NCBI RefSeq assembly: GCF_963678975.1
Contig: NC_089278.1
Coordinates: 14,365,959 to 14,429,958, forward strand
From: Dysidea avara
Taxonomy: Eukaryota; Porifera; Demospongiae; Dictyoceratida; Dysideidae
Reading direction: 5' to 3'
Length of the DNA: 64,000 nt
Shown here: in pieces, positions 47,551 through 57,199 of the stretch
Layout: every line of letters starts with the position of its first letter
Numbering within the stretch: the stretch's first letter is position 1
Position numbers and translations under genes: made by a program
Notes under the pieces: generated by a model
The model's input: only the letters and a program-made list of their open reading frames with translations
Databases searched by the model: none
What the model was told of the DNA's origin: nothing

Positions 47551-47823
47551 ATCCACTCAAAAACAGCCAAGCTATAAAAAAAGGGTGCGGCCCTCAAAAG
47601 CCTGGGTGAAAAAAGTTGTGAAATCAAAGGTGGCGGCCAAGAAATGGCTGCAATGATGTTAATGCTAATAAATTTTAACAATGCACATAGCCATTATTAA
47701 AAATTTTTAGCATTAACATCATTGCAGCCATTTCTTGGCCGCCACCTTTGATTTCACAACTTTTTTCACCCAGGCTTTTGAGGGCCGCACTCTTTTTTAC
47801 AGCTTGGCTGTTTTCGAGTGGAT
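47551..47823. mobile_element. Foldback MITE, copy 3
   Basis: Ends ATCCACTCAAAAACAGCCAA and TTGGCTGTTTTCGAGTGGAT are near-perfect complements and arms of about 125 bp meet at a short loop near 47680-47700. The terminal ATCCACTC...GAGTGGAT is better preserved here than in copies 1 and 2. Confidence 0.92.
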
Positions 47824-48261
47824 TTCACTTCTTTTTGTATTTTCAAAAACCAAGTCCTGCACCTTTTTACTGAGATATGATTTCCTGGCTGTTGTATCAC
47901 AAGTTTTGCTAGCATAGCACTTATTATGATGATGATAATGATTGGCACGAGTTAGTCGTACTAGTCTGCTCGCAGACCGTCTGGGAGCGAAACTATGTTA
48001 ATACTACAAATATACCACTGATTGATACGAAAATGGCTCTGATTTGATGAAATAGCTACTAGATTGAGCCTCAAAGTGTTGCAACAATAGTATGGTGCTA
48101 ATGCTCTAATAGAACACACGTTTTTGCTTTCACTGAAATCATCTAATAGAACACACATAGAATGTTCTAGAACAATCTAGATTTTCCGTATTGGTAGATC
48201 AGTTTTATTATTAAGCTAGAATTTTCATTTATAAGGTAGAAATTAAGTGAAATGATCATCC

Positions 48262-49005
48262 GAGATAGCAGTGGTTCAGTGGTTAAGGATGCAGGTGTTA
48301 GGTATGGAGGTCCTTGGTTCGAACTCTGGTCATGACAGTGCCGACATTTTTTATGCACCTTTTTTTCTCCCAGTGACTGCTCTATTAGAGTTACACTTGC
48401 TCGGTTTTTGCTTTATAACTTTGTAGCTGTACGTCTGTTGCTGTTCTAACCACCAAAAGGCACTCCTACGATGATCAGCCTATGTACACACGAATTTTCA
48501 AGTTATTCCTCAACTCGGTTTACCCTGTAGCCGTGACAAAAGTTTCATCTGTTTTTACATGAATAAATGCCCATAACTCCTTAGATATTTATCAGATTCA
48601 AAGCAAACTTGGTACGCGAATGTACCTTTATACACTCTTTACTTGCACCAAATATCAATACAATGGAGTTACAAGTTTGTGTTTTATAGCAATTTTTGTA
48701 AAGTGTGCGAAAAGAAATTGAAGCCCCCGTAGCCCCCCACAGCGAAGAAAAAAAATGAAGAAATTAAAATGAAACTCTGGCCACTCATATCTCAGAAACA
48801 GCTAGGGAGATTTCCTTCAAATTTGGTATGTGGCATGGCCTACCTGGCAGGCACTTCTGTAGTGAAACTAGTTCCAATCGGGTAAGGGATCATGGAGCTA
48901 CAAAGGTGTGAAAATCGCATTTTCTTTCTTCCTGTAAATATACTCATGGTGTGGCGCGCCGGCTTCTTGGACCGCACGACACACTACTGTGTGTCTTGAT
49001 AGTGT
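48262..49005 (+). mobile_element. Long element with tRNA-like head (copy 3)
   Basis: The head at 48268-48330 has TAGCAGTGGTTCAGTGGTTA (A-box region) and, about 35 bp on, GGTTCGAACTC (B box), the spacing of a tRNA gene, but no acceptor stem closes, so it is not a tRNA. The body is about 670 bp. The end is GCACGACACACTACTGTGTG with a hairpin, matching the ends of the copies at 40652 and 41612. A TGACTGCTCTATTAGAGT motif lies 40 bp after the head. Confidence 0.75.
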
Positions 49006-49112
49006 CTATGCTATTATTGAGTTACACTTGTCTGAAGGGATCAGTTAGTTTTTCAGTCATCACAAACTTCCCTCTGAATATTTTTTTTTTCTAATTTTGT
49101 GGCAGTTCTATA

Positions 49113-49174
49113 ACCTATTAATAGGCAGAAGGCACTTTTGGTCACCTATTAATAGGCAGAAGGCACTTTTGGTC
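49113..49174 (+). repeat. Perfect 31-bp tandem duplication
   Basis: The unit starting ACCTATTAATAGGCAGAAGG and ending CACTTTTGGTC is present twice head to tail (49113-49143 and 49144-49174) without mismatch, which indicates a recent duplication. Confidence 0.95.
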
Positions 49175-50117
49175 TTGATTATACCTAACCAATACTGCCA
49201 AGGCTCCATGAAGGTATTGTGAGGCTGGTTTCTGGGCAACATTTTTGTGAGAAAGTGCAAGCCTTCATGGTAAGCAAAATCCTGGCTAGTTTATTTTATG
49301 ACTTCTTGTTATCTAGAGGTAAAACCAATAGGCTGTTAAAGTTTCAGCATCTGTTGAATATGTTTGGAGTTATAGTGATAGACAGCAGAAAGAGCAAAAT
49401 AATCAAGTGACTATAACTGAAAATAAATTACAGTGCTCTTTTATAAGTCGCGAGTGCAACAGACTATGGAGATCTCATTGTATTAACCATGAACTGGGGA
49501 ATTCATCAAGGTTTTGGCCTATATCCACCTATGGTTTCAAGCAAGAAGGCTGTTCAAGCTTAGAAACAGTGATGATAAAGTTACATTTTACCACAATATA
49601 AACAAACACACATAACTCACATTTACTTGCTGCACACTTGCTTTGTGGTACATGCAGAAACAAAGCAAAAATGTTCTTAATCTCCATGAAGAGCCAAATC
49701 TGATGGTATAGAAGTTATATATCAATTCTAGTATTGTTTGACTGTTTACTGATTAAACATACATAAGATTATTTTTGTATAACACACGTCTCACTCAATG
49801 TAATTTATCTCAAAATTAGGTTTTCGCTCAGTGGATCACAATTATTTAATTGTACATCATGTGAACATACTAGAAAGAGGCACAGAATGACCATCAGTTC
49901 TGCACCTTCATTCTTGTTTCACAGGGTGCAAAGCCTTACACCTTTTAAGATTGAGAAAATACTCTAATAGAACAGTCATATACTCAAAAGCCAACAATCA
50001 AGTGTGTGTTTGATAGTCACCCCACCCCATGCATGACCCAACCCAACCCTGATTTTCACAAGCAACTTTATATCATTTGATTCCTCTACTAGTAGTGATC
50101 GAGAAACACAAGCGATT

Positions 50118-50811
50118 AAACCGTGCTAACTAATCAGCACATGCCTGTTCTACTTTGCTAAAAACAAGTTCTTATCTTACACCTGTCCTCTGGAACAATC
50201 AGTTGAACTCAAACACATGAGAAGCAAACCAGCAGAGAAACTCGAGCAGCATGTACTAAATAAATTATTATCAGGACACTAACACACTATCGTGAATAAA
50301 TGAACACCTTGCGTTGTCAGCAAAAAGAACTGAGGACAAAGGAAAGTCCATGATGCATGTATTGTACATACTACAGTTGGTGAAAAGGCACATCTCGGGA
50401 CAAAGCGACATCTAACAGTGAAAAAATCAAGCCCATTGCTATATCCATTGTCGAGTTATGCTTGGCTGAAGGCATTGGTTAGTCAGAATAAAATAGAAAC
50501 TTTTAAAATTCCATCGAAACTTTTGGAAGAGTTTAGGGCTGGTCTGAAGACATTTTTGGGCTTGGCTGTACCTAACCAATACTGCCAAGTTGTGATGAAG
50601 GGAAATTGACGCTGGTTTTAGGGTGATAATTTTGGCTAGAAAACCTGCTTTGCTGCCCGCATAAGTTGTAATAAAGTATTTCATTCTATGAACATTGTTA
50701 ATTGTTTGTTTCTCGTGTGTTTGAGTTCAACTGACTGTTCCAGACAACAGGTGGATATGAACTCATTCTTAGCAAGTAGAACAGAGATGTGCTGATTAGT
50801 TGGCATGGTTT
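50118..50811. mobile_element. Element with inverted repeats of about 115 bp
   Basis: The left arm (50118-50235) AAACCGTGCTAACTAATCAG ... CAGTTGAACTCAAACACATG is the reverse complement, at roughly 85% identity, of the right arm (about 50700-50811). The interior contains the repeat shared with 46765 and an ACCAATACTGCCAAG block shared with 49185-49200. No target duplication was defined. The short ORFs inside have no recognisable product. Confidence 0.75.
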
Positions 50812-51702
50812 CTTGCTGCTTTGCTGTGTAAGTTCTTTGTACTAAGCTATTTTATTCTATGAACACTAATGTACTGGCCTGTATACCCAGCTTGTTACAA
50901 TTGAGATTGGTTGCTCAAGGCACTTTACACCTGCAACACACTGACCAACCTATCTCATGCATGCAAGTTACCATTAAGCCATTGTTTCATCAAGCTGCTG
51001 CCAGAATTGCAATATCCTGCTCATACTGGCAGAATTTTCAGGGCTCACTCCTCAGAACTGTGGGATCTGTCAGATCTGTTAAACCAATTAATTTTATAAT
51101 AACTGATATTGATGTATGTGTGTGTTTTGTTTCTTTTTTTGTGTGTGTGTGTGTTTTGTCTTGCCATGACTACAGCTGCTTAAAGCTTCTTGGTACCCCT
51201 GCATCTAGGCCCCTTATTTATTCCTGTACACTTGTCTTAAACCATAAGACGTCAATTAAATCAACTGTTGTAGAATATCAGTACACCAATCTAGGTGCAA
51301 AATCACAGTTTACAAACGAAAAAACTGATGATTTCTTCTTTGATTGACTTCCCATAGCTACATCAATTCATCTTTATGAAACAAACTAGTTACATATATT
51401 GATCACCAATTCTATAAAAAGAACAAAAACAAGTATAAGAAAAAAAATAGGAATTTTAAACTAGAGTAGGGATCAACTAGAATATAGTGCACCAGCTTGA
51501 GTTAGTATATTATGACAGCAAATTCCTAATTTTTTCATATGCTTGTGTATGTATGTATGTATGTATGTAAGTGTGTGTGTGTGTGTGCGTGTGCGTGTGT
51601 GTGTGCGTGTGTGTGTGCGTGCGTGTGTGCATGCATGCGTGTGATGTATGTATGTATGTGTGTGCATGTGTATTTTTCTTTACATAACTGTTCCATGTTC
51701 AG
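50812..51702. other. Intergenic or intron sequence before gene D exon
   Basis: A 162-codon open frame at 50859-51347 has no recognisable domain, is Cys/Ser/Leu-rich and crosses a GT-rich tract, so it is not called. A (TATG)/(TGTG)-rich microsatellite lies at about 51545-51665, just before the gene D acceptor. No RNA gene was seen. Confidence 0.45.
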
Positions 51703-52649
51703 GTATAGCATTGACAGCATTACTCATCTTTGGTTTCCTGTGTCACTACATAAACACATATTATGTATATCAGGATCAATCAAATCTAGACAGCAAGTCA
51801 TCGTCAAATTGTGCTATTGATAAATTTGATTCAACTAGTGCGCAAAAAAGTAGATATCCTCGTATAATAATACTTGGTTTTGCAAAATCTGGAACTTCAG
51901 CACTTAGGTCATCTTTACTGATGCATCCTAACATTAAGGGGTGTAGATGTGAACCAAGATTCTTTGATTTGAACTATGCTAGAGGATTGTGTTGGTACAT
52001 TAACAAGGTGGAGACTCCTAAACCATCACAAGTTGTATTGGAGGACAGTCCAGGTTATGTACTGACTCCTAAAATAGTTTTCCCACGACTAATCAAATCT
52101 CTTGAACAATTTAATTTGAAATTAAATGACCTGAAATTCATTATAATAGTTCGACATCCAATTATACGTGCAATATCAGAGTACTTGCAACATGGTCCAA
52201 CCAAACCGTTTGATAAATTGGCTATAGATTCCACAGGTCAAGCTAACGTTGGGTATAGACCAATCAAAAGAAGCGGATACTCTTACTACATTAAACAGTG
52301 TTTGGAGTTTGTACCTTCTAATCAAATTTGTTTTGTTAATGGAGACATGTTGAGGACCAACCCTGTACTACTGATGAATAAACTGGAAAAGTGTTTAGGA
52401 CTACCATCAAATATTTCTTCAGATAATTTTGTATATAATAAGGAGAGAAAACTGTATTGTTTTGTGGAAGATAACAAGGTCAGATGTCCTAGCATTGCAA
52501 AGAAAGGTATACCTCATCCCAAGATTACCAGAAGAACTGCAGATATTCTGATGAAGTTCTATGAACCTTACAATAAAGAACTTTATGAAATCACAGGGGA
52601 AGACTATGGATGGGATTACAGCTATACTGATATTGGCATAGTGGATTAG
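51703..52649 (+). CDS. Heparan sulfate 3-O-sulfotransferase-like enzyme, terminal exon (gene D)
   Basis: Opens after the acceptor TTCCATGTTCAG, again with two bases (GT) finishing a split codon; about 315 residues to TAG. The most diverged N-terminal half of the array: hydrophobic segment ALTALLIFGFLCHYI, a longer Ser-rich stem, 5'-phosphosulfate loop GFAKSGTSAL, catalytic-glutamate context CEPRFFDLN, CWYINKVETPKPSQ, 3'-phosphate site VRHPIIRAISEY with a shortened following loop (LQHGPTKPFDK). From YSYYIKQCLEF on it is almost identical to A-C, including QICFVNGDML, LYCFVEDNKVRCPS, and PHPKITRR, ending IGIVD. The frame is intact. The mosaic of old 5' and young 3' halves suggests gene conversion. 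The upstream exon was not identified. Confidence 0.85.
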
Positions 52650-53009
52650 TTGTATGTGTATAAATGTCATATAATCTGCACACCACCATCTAGTTAGCAG
52701 GACAATACTAAGAGTATATAATGATGCTATTGTTGCTTTCATCCACGGGTTAATATGTACTAAACATTTTAGAGTAGTTGAATTAGCTATGAACATAACC
52801 ATGCAGTTTATTATGTAATTTCTGGCCTAATAAAGGCAAAGAATACGTCTACAGCAGCATAATAAATAGGATCTAGGCAGAATCTCACAGAATTTTGTCT
52901 TAAACTCTTAACATACCAATTACTATTGAATAGCCTGTTGTTAGGATGGAGTTGTGAAGCTGGTTTTTGGGTAATTTTTTGGCTAGGAAAACCCAAATTT
53001 CCATTATCC
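52650..53009. other. 3' flank of gene D
   Basis: It holds a short block at 52940-52990 (GTTGTGAAGCTGGTTTTTGG...GGCTAGGAAAACC) resembling 50600-50645, a remnant of the same repeat. Nothing else was recognised. Confidence 0.45.
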
Positions 53010-53790
53010 CTAATATATAGGGATCATCCTTGCATTGTAAGTCCATAAGGCAACAGACAGTTGTTGGAGGAGATTCTTTTGTGCCAACTTGGTAGGGACC
53101 CCACTACAGGGGGTGGTTCGGTCAGCAATGGTGTTTAAAGATCTCAAAGCAAAAGGGGTCCAGACTCCACTACTAAGGGAATAAAATCAGTTCCCACCTT
53201 CATTACAGCTGCCAGATGTTTCTCATCCTTGGCCAACTCTCCAGCTGCAGCAGCCACTCCAGCACAGGAAGTAGAAGAGGAAATATAAGCAGGCTGAGTA
53301 GTACTGCGTATGGAGACATCAAAATAGGCAGGGCGACCATCACCAGGGCGTAAGCCATCATTATAAGAAGCATGCTGTTCTTTGAGAACACCAGGGTGAT
53401 CTTGTGATAGAGCATTATAAAGGATGTTGACCAGGGAATCATGACAACGGATTCTCATTGGACCATGAGAACAGCCTAACAAATGATCACCAAAGCAATC
53501 TATGGGAGAGAAGCAAGTACAAAGTGGAGAATGAGGAAATAAAGCAACTGCTAACCACAGATGTAGGCCCACAACAAATTCAGGTCCAGGGATGACTAAT
53601 CCAAGACAGGCTCGAGGAATAGCCTTAAGCCAACCACTACTGGTACCAGAGGAATGTACTAGGGCAGTCAAACAAGCCTGATCCCTAATACTGAAAGACG
53701 CATACAAATCACCAAACAAACGTTGATCTAAAAATGCTTGCAAATCTTGCTTCCAAAAATGCACTTTCTCCTGTTCCATAGCAATCTAAC
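53010..53790 (-). mobile_element. Broken retroelement fragment (polyprotein C-terminal part)
   Basis: The minus-strand reading contains a Cys/His cluster (DCFGDHLLGCSHGPMRIRCH) followed by GRPAYFDVSIRSTTQPAY and AGVAAAAGELAKDEKHLAAV. This combination is, from memory, common at the C-terminus of multicopy reverse-transcriptase proteins of sponges and corals, where a zinc-finger-like part precedes a restriction-endonuclease-like part. Further similarity (VPTKLAQKNLLQQLSVALWT) continues to about 53010. It is a fragment with a few breaks; no ends or target duplications were found. The family assignment is uncertain (non-LTR with restriction-like endonuclease preferred). Confidence 0.6.
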
Positions 53791-54453
53791 TTTCCATTCT
53801 TGTCTTGGTTAAAATTTAACCTGTCATGTGCTTTCTTCAACATTAGTGATTTGCCTTCATTGCCCTTCAGTTTTGATACCTTTATTCAGCAATGATATGC
53901 TGGCTTTTAAAGTAGTTTCCACTATATTACTGCTGCCCAAGTGTGATAGAAAATCTGGATATTGCTGGCAGTAAAGCGTAAAGATTGTCAAAAAGTTGTC
54001 TGACATGCACGTGTTGCTAAATCCCCTCTCTTCCCCTGTCAGCGGCATTGTGTACATGTGGATTTGAAATCAACAGCCTGTCATTGCCAGAAGTGGTGTG
54101 TCAACCAAACAGGCTCGTAAACATTTGTTACAACAACTTTCAGTTTCTTTATGGACGAACAATGCCCATATATGACTTTACGGTACTGGGATGGAAAATG
54201 CCTCCCGAAAGTGCACGTGACTGTAGCTATGTATGACAATGAAAGGCATCTTTATTTATTTATTTATTATTACTGGGCTGGCAGTGTTTGCTGATTATGT
54301 CCAGGGGAAAAATTACAAGGGGGGGGGTTATAACTAGCTATATACAAATGATTAGTTAGCTATACAAATGTTATCTAGAAATAATTTCTTATCAGTCATT
54401 TCAATTAATGATATTGAATTTTATCCACTCAAGCGAAAAACACCACAGCATAT
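53791..54453. other. Intergenic region
   Basis: Includes (TTTA)n at about 54252-54268 and a poly-G run near 54318. Small open frames are unrecognised. Confidence 0.4.
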
Positions 54454-54965
54454 CAGTGGCGGATCTAGGATTTTTAAAGGGGGTTTCTGAAAGTTAGTGT
54501 AGCTGAATAAGGCATCTGATGACATTTCTCCAGAGAATTTAGAGATTTTAGAAGCTCTGAGATTGGATTTTATGCTACTTTTAGTTAACAATTACAATAA
54601 ATCCAATGCTTTAAACTGTAAATACTATAGCTAACTATATAGGGCAAAGATGGTGACTATATAAGCTGTAGCTTTGATTGCTCTATTAGAGTAGTTACTT
54701 GACTGCTCTATTAGAGTATCTCGATCGTTTTTAATGTAATGGGAGATGAAAAGTGAAGTGTTGCTGAGGGTTTAATGCTATAAATGGTGTTAGTTAAGTG
54801 CAGCTGCATGCATGCTACTGAAATACAGTGGTATATAGTTGTTTGATATTACAAATTGGCAGAAATTGTCAGTACAACAATGTTTATGTATTTAGACTTG
54901 CACTGAGCTAAATTTAAAAGGGGGTTTCTCTCGAAACCCCAGAAACCCCTCTAGATCCGCCACTG
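54454..54965. mobile_element. hAT-like MITE with 5-bp target duplication
   Basis: Ends CAGTGGCGGATCTAGGATTT and the complement of CCTCTAGATCCGCCACTG, both followed by an AGGGGGTTTCT block, enclose 512 bp. The flanking direct repeat CATAT is perfect (54449-54453 and 54966-54970). Two inverse copies of the dispersed CTATTAGAGTA motif lie inside at about 54683 and 54703. No ORF. Confidence 0.9.
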
Positions 54966-55024
54966 CATATCGAAATAGCTACTTCCCAAGAAATATCATT
55001 GATTGGAACTCATTATCAACCTAT

Positions 55025-55160
55025 GATCTCTCGGGCCCGTCCCGCTTTTACACTTTAACTCCAGATTTGGTCCCGTTTTTACCCCCAAATTTCTCGTCCC
55101 CGTTCCGGTTTTACCCCCCAATGTCCCTGGCATCCCCGTCCAAGTTTTACCCCACCAAAG
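55025..55160. repeat. Imperfect pyrimidine-rich repeat
   Basis: Four to five degenerate units of the form CC(C/G)GT(C/T)C(C/A)...TTTTACCCC. Strongly strand-asymmetric (C/T-rich on the plus strand) and GC-rich relative to its surroundings. No coding similarity. Confidence 0.6.
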
Positions 55161-55522
55161 GGGCGGGCGACGCCAAACTAAGTGCTATTCATTCCTGAAA
55201 TTTCATTGTATCAACACTGCTGGTGCAAAACAGTGGCACACACCGAAACTTTTGACAAAAAGGCACACCTGCATGCATGACTCTTTGACTACATGTGTGC
55301 GGTGTCCCTGAAATCCATGCAGTCCGGCTGACGAACACATAAGTTATATAGTTGCCCGGTGCGGCGCGTTAAATCTCCCTGCCTCGCTGAAGTTGAAACA
55401 CCCTACTGAGCTGCGGAAACTCGTGCCAGTCTGATTGAGTCGTTATGTTAAAGCTATTGGGCAGATTTAGTGAGTTGGCTATAGCTAATCATTCACTGTA
55501 AATTCAGAAATACGAACGAATA

Positions 55523-55587
55523 TCATACAAAATTGCCACACTGAGGAGTCATACAAAATGGCCATTTTGTATGGCAATTTTGTATGA
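55523..55587. repeat. Compound palindrome
   Basis: TCATACAAAATTGCCA and its exact complement TGGCAATTTTGTATGA frame an inner palindrome, CATACAAAATGGCCATTTTG continuing TATG (55550-55573). The two palindromes share the element CATACAAAAT, so alternative hairpins are possible. Absent from the homologous site in unit 1. Confidence 0.8.
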
Positions 55588-55870
55588 CATTCATGCTTCC
55601 AATTTCAGTTACAGTGTTGATTGATTGGTTGATTTGGTACTGGGATAGACAGCTTTAGCTGAGGGAGCTGAAACATCATAGCTCCAGCATATATGCAATG
55701 TACAATATAGCATACTGACCAGCTGCAGTACATAATCATTTTCCTTTTGTATAATATTGCTATGTTTGTATACACTGCAACTGCAGCAAAATCAATAAAT
55801 ATAAATATATATCATATCCAGTAATAACTAATATGTTCTTGATGACCATGCATGGTACCATAAGGTGGAG

Positions 55871-56940
55871 CAGGGGAGGATCAAGGGGGTGGGCTTTTGG
55901 GGGCTGAAGACCTCCCCCTTCACTTTTAGGCTTTACTTATTATAATAATCAATGTGCTGAGGATTACAATGAAATTTTGTCTTAGCATAATTATATGATC
56001 ACTAATAATACAAATACTCATAAACCATGCACCTTATAAACATCTTTCCATTAGTGGATTTATGCTAAAGGTTATGCAACAAGGACCCGGACCAGCATTG
56101 GAGGTGTACAAGATCGAGATACTTTAATGGAACAATCATCTAACTATATTCTAATAGAACATTCAGTGTAAGCAAAAAGGTTGATTCTGTTATGGAATTT
56201 TTCCAAATCTTCCTGCGCCTATACATACAATAAAGTGCATTGGTCTGTTTAAAAAGCTTGTTCATCTACTCGTGTAGTTATTACCAGTATCGATATACTT
56301 ATTCAGGTACACAATCTCCATTGAAAATGCTCTCAGATTCAATCTTGTATCATTCAAATTTCAAAATTTTCCAGGTTTCAACATTATTATTCTATCATGC
56401 GTGCAATTGTGAGAGGGTGCATCATGTGCTTTGTGCTTGGTTGTCTGAACCTACCCAAACCTTTAACACAGTAAAAACAAAGTAGTGAAGGTCACTACTA
56501 AATGTAGTGAACGTCACTACTAATGTTTGCCACAATACTCACTATTTTTGTGTAGTGATGTTCACTACTAATTTTGTAGTGAACATCACTACCATGTAGT
56601 GAGAGTCACTACAAAAAAGTAGTGAAGGTCACTACAAAAGTAGTGAATGTCACTACACAAAAATAGTGAATATTGTGGCAGAAATTAGTAGTGATCTTCA
56701 CTAGTTTGTTTTGCTGCAGAGAGCCATATATATCTAAAGGCAGTATATAAAATATCTACAGGCAGAAATATACATTTTATATGGAAGTGTCTCCAAATTG
56801 CAGTATTTTAGCATCTATATTTTTCAAAAATTTCCTGGGGGGCATGTCCCCAGACCCCCCTAGTTCTGCACACCTCCACCCAAGAGATTAGCACCTTGAG
56901 TTAGCCCCCTCCCCTTTTATAAATCCTAGATCTGCCCCTG
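55871..56940. mobile_element. Non-autonomous hAT-like element with 5-bp target duplication (copy 2)
   Basis: Ends CAGGGGAGGATC and the complement of GATCTGCCCCTG, flanked by TGGAG (55866-55870 and 56941-56945). Unit 1 of the segmental duplication keeps the unoccupied site near 29900 (AAGTGGGGAGGGTGG), so insertion postdates the duplication or was absent from unit 1. The body matches 3559-4764. It contains a palindromic MITE at 56473-56712. Confidence 0.85.
56473..56712. mobile_element. Palindromic MITE built of TAGTGA/TCACTA units
   Basis: Ends AAAAACAAAGTAGTGAAGGT and the complement of ATCTTCACTAGTTTGTTTTG match with few mismatches. The interior is about ten alternating GTAGTGAA(G/C)(G/A)TCACTAC blocks, so nearly the whole 240 bp can fold. 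It is inserted close to, but not at, the position where the other host copy carries its MITE (4166-4548). Confidence 0.85.
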
Positions 56941-57199
56941 TGGAGAGGGTGGCTATAGCCAGGGGGAGTGCTATAGCTATAAGTATAGGTAAGAGGGTGC
57001 ACGTGGCAGTGATATCATGTCAATGAATGTAGCTTTGTTAACAAGATTATAAAACATGGTTAGTAGGTGATGTAGCTCTAGTAAAGACCATTTCAGGAGG
57101 GATATCATTTTGGATGTTAGTCCCCTACGTTGAATCCAGCTTCTATACAATGTTGTCAATCAAATATTGTTGGTGGGGATCCCAAAAACTGTATGGTCT

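Noticed and set aside
48268-48330. tRNA gene
   Set aside because: A and B boxes are present, but no closing acceptor stem or clear anticodon arm; the same head recurs in repeats at 41200 and 42300.
50859-51347. 162-codon open frame
   Set aside because: No recognisable domain, crosses a GT-rich tract, and no splice or homologue support.
53203-53442. 79-codon minus-strand frame
   Set aside because: Shadow of the retroelement fragment in another frame.
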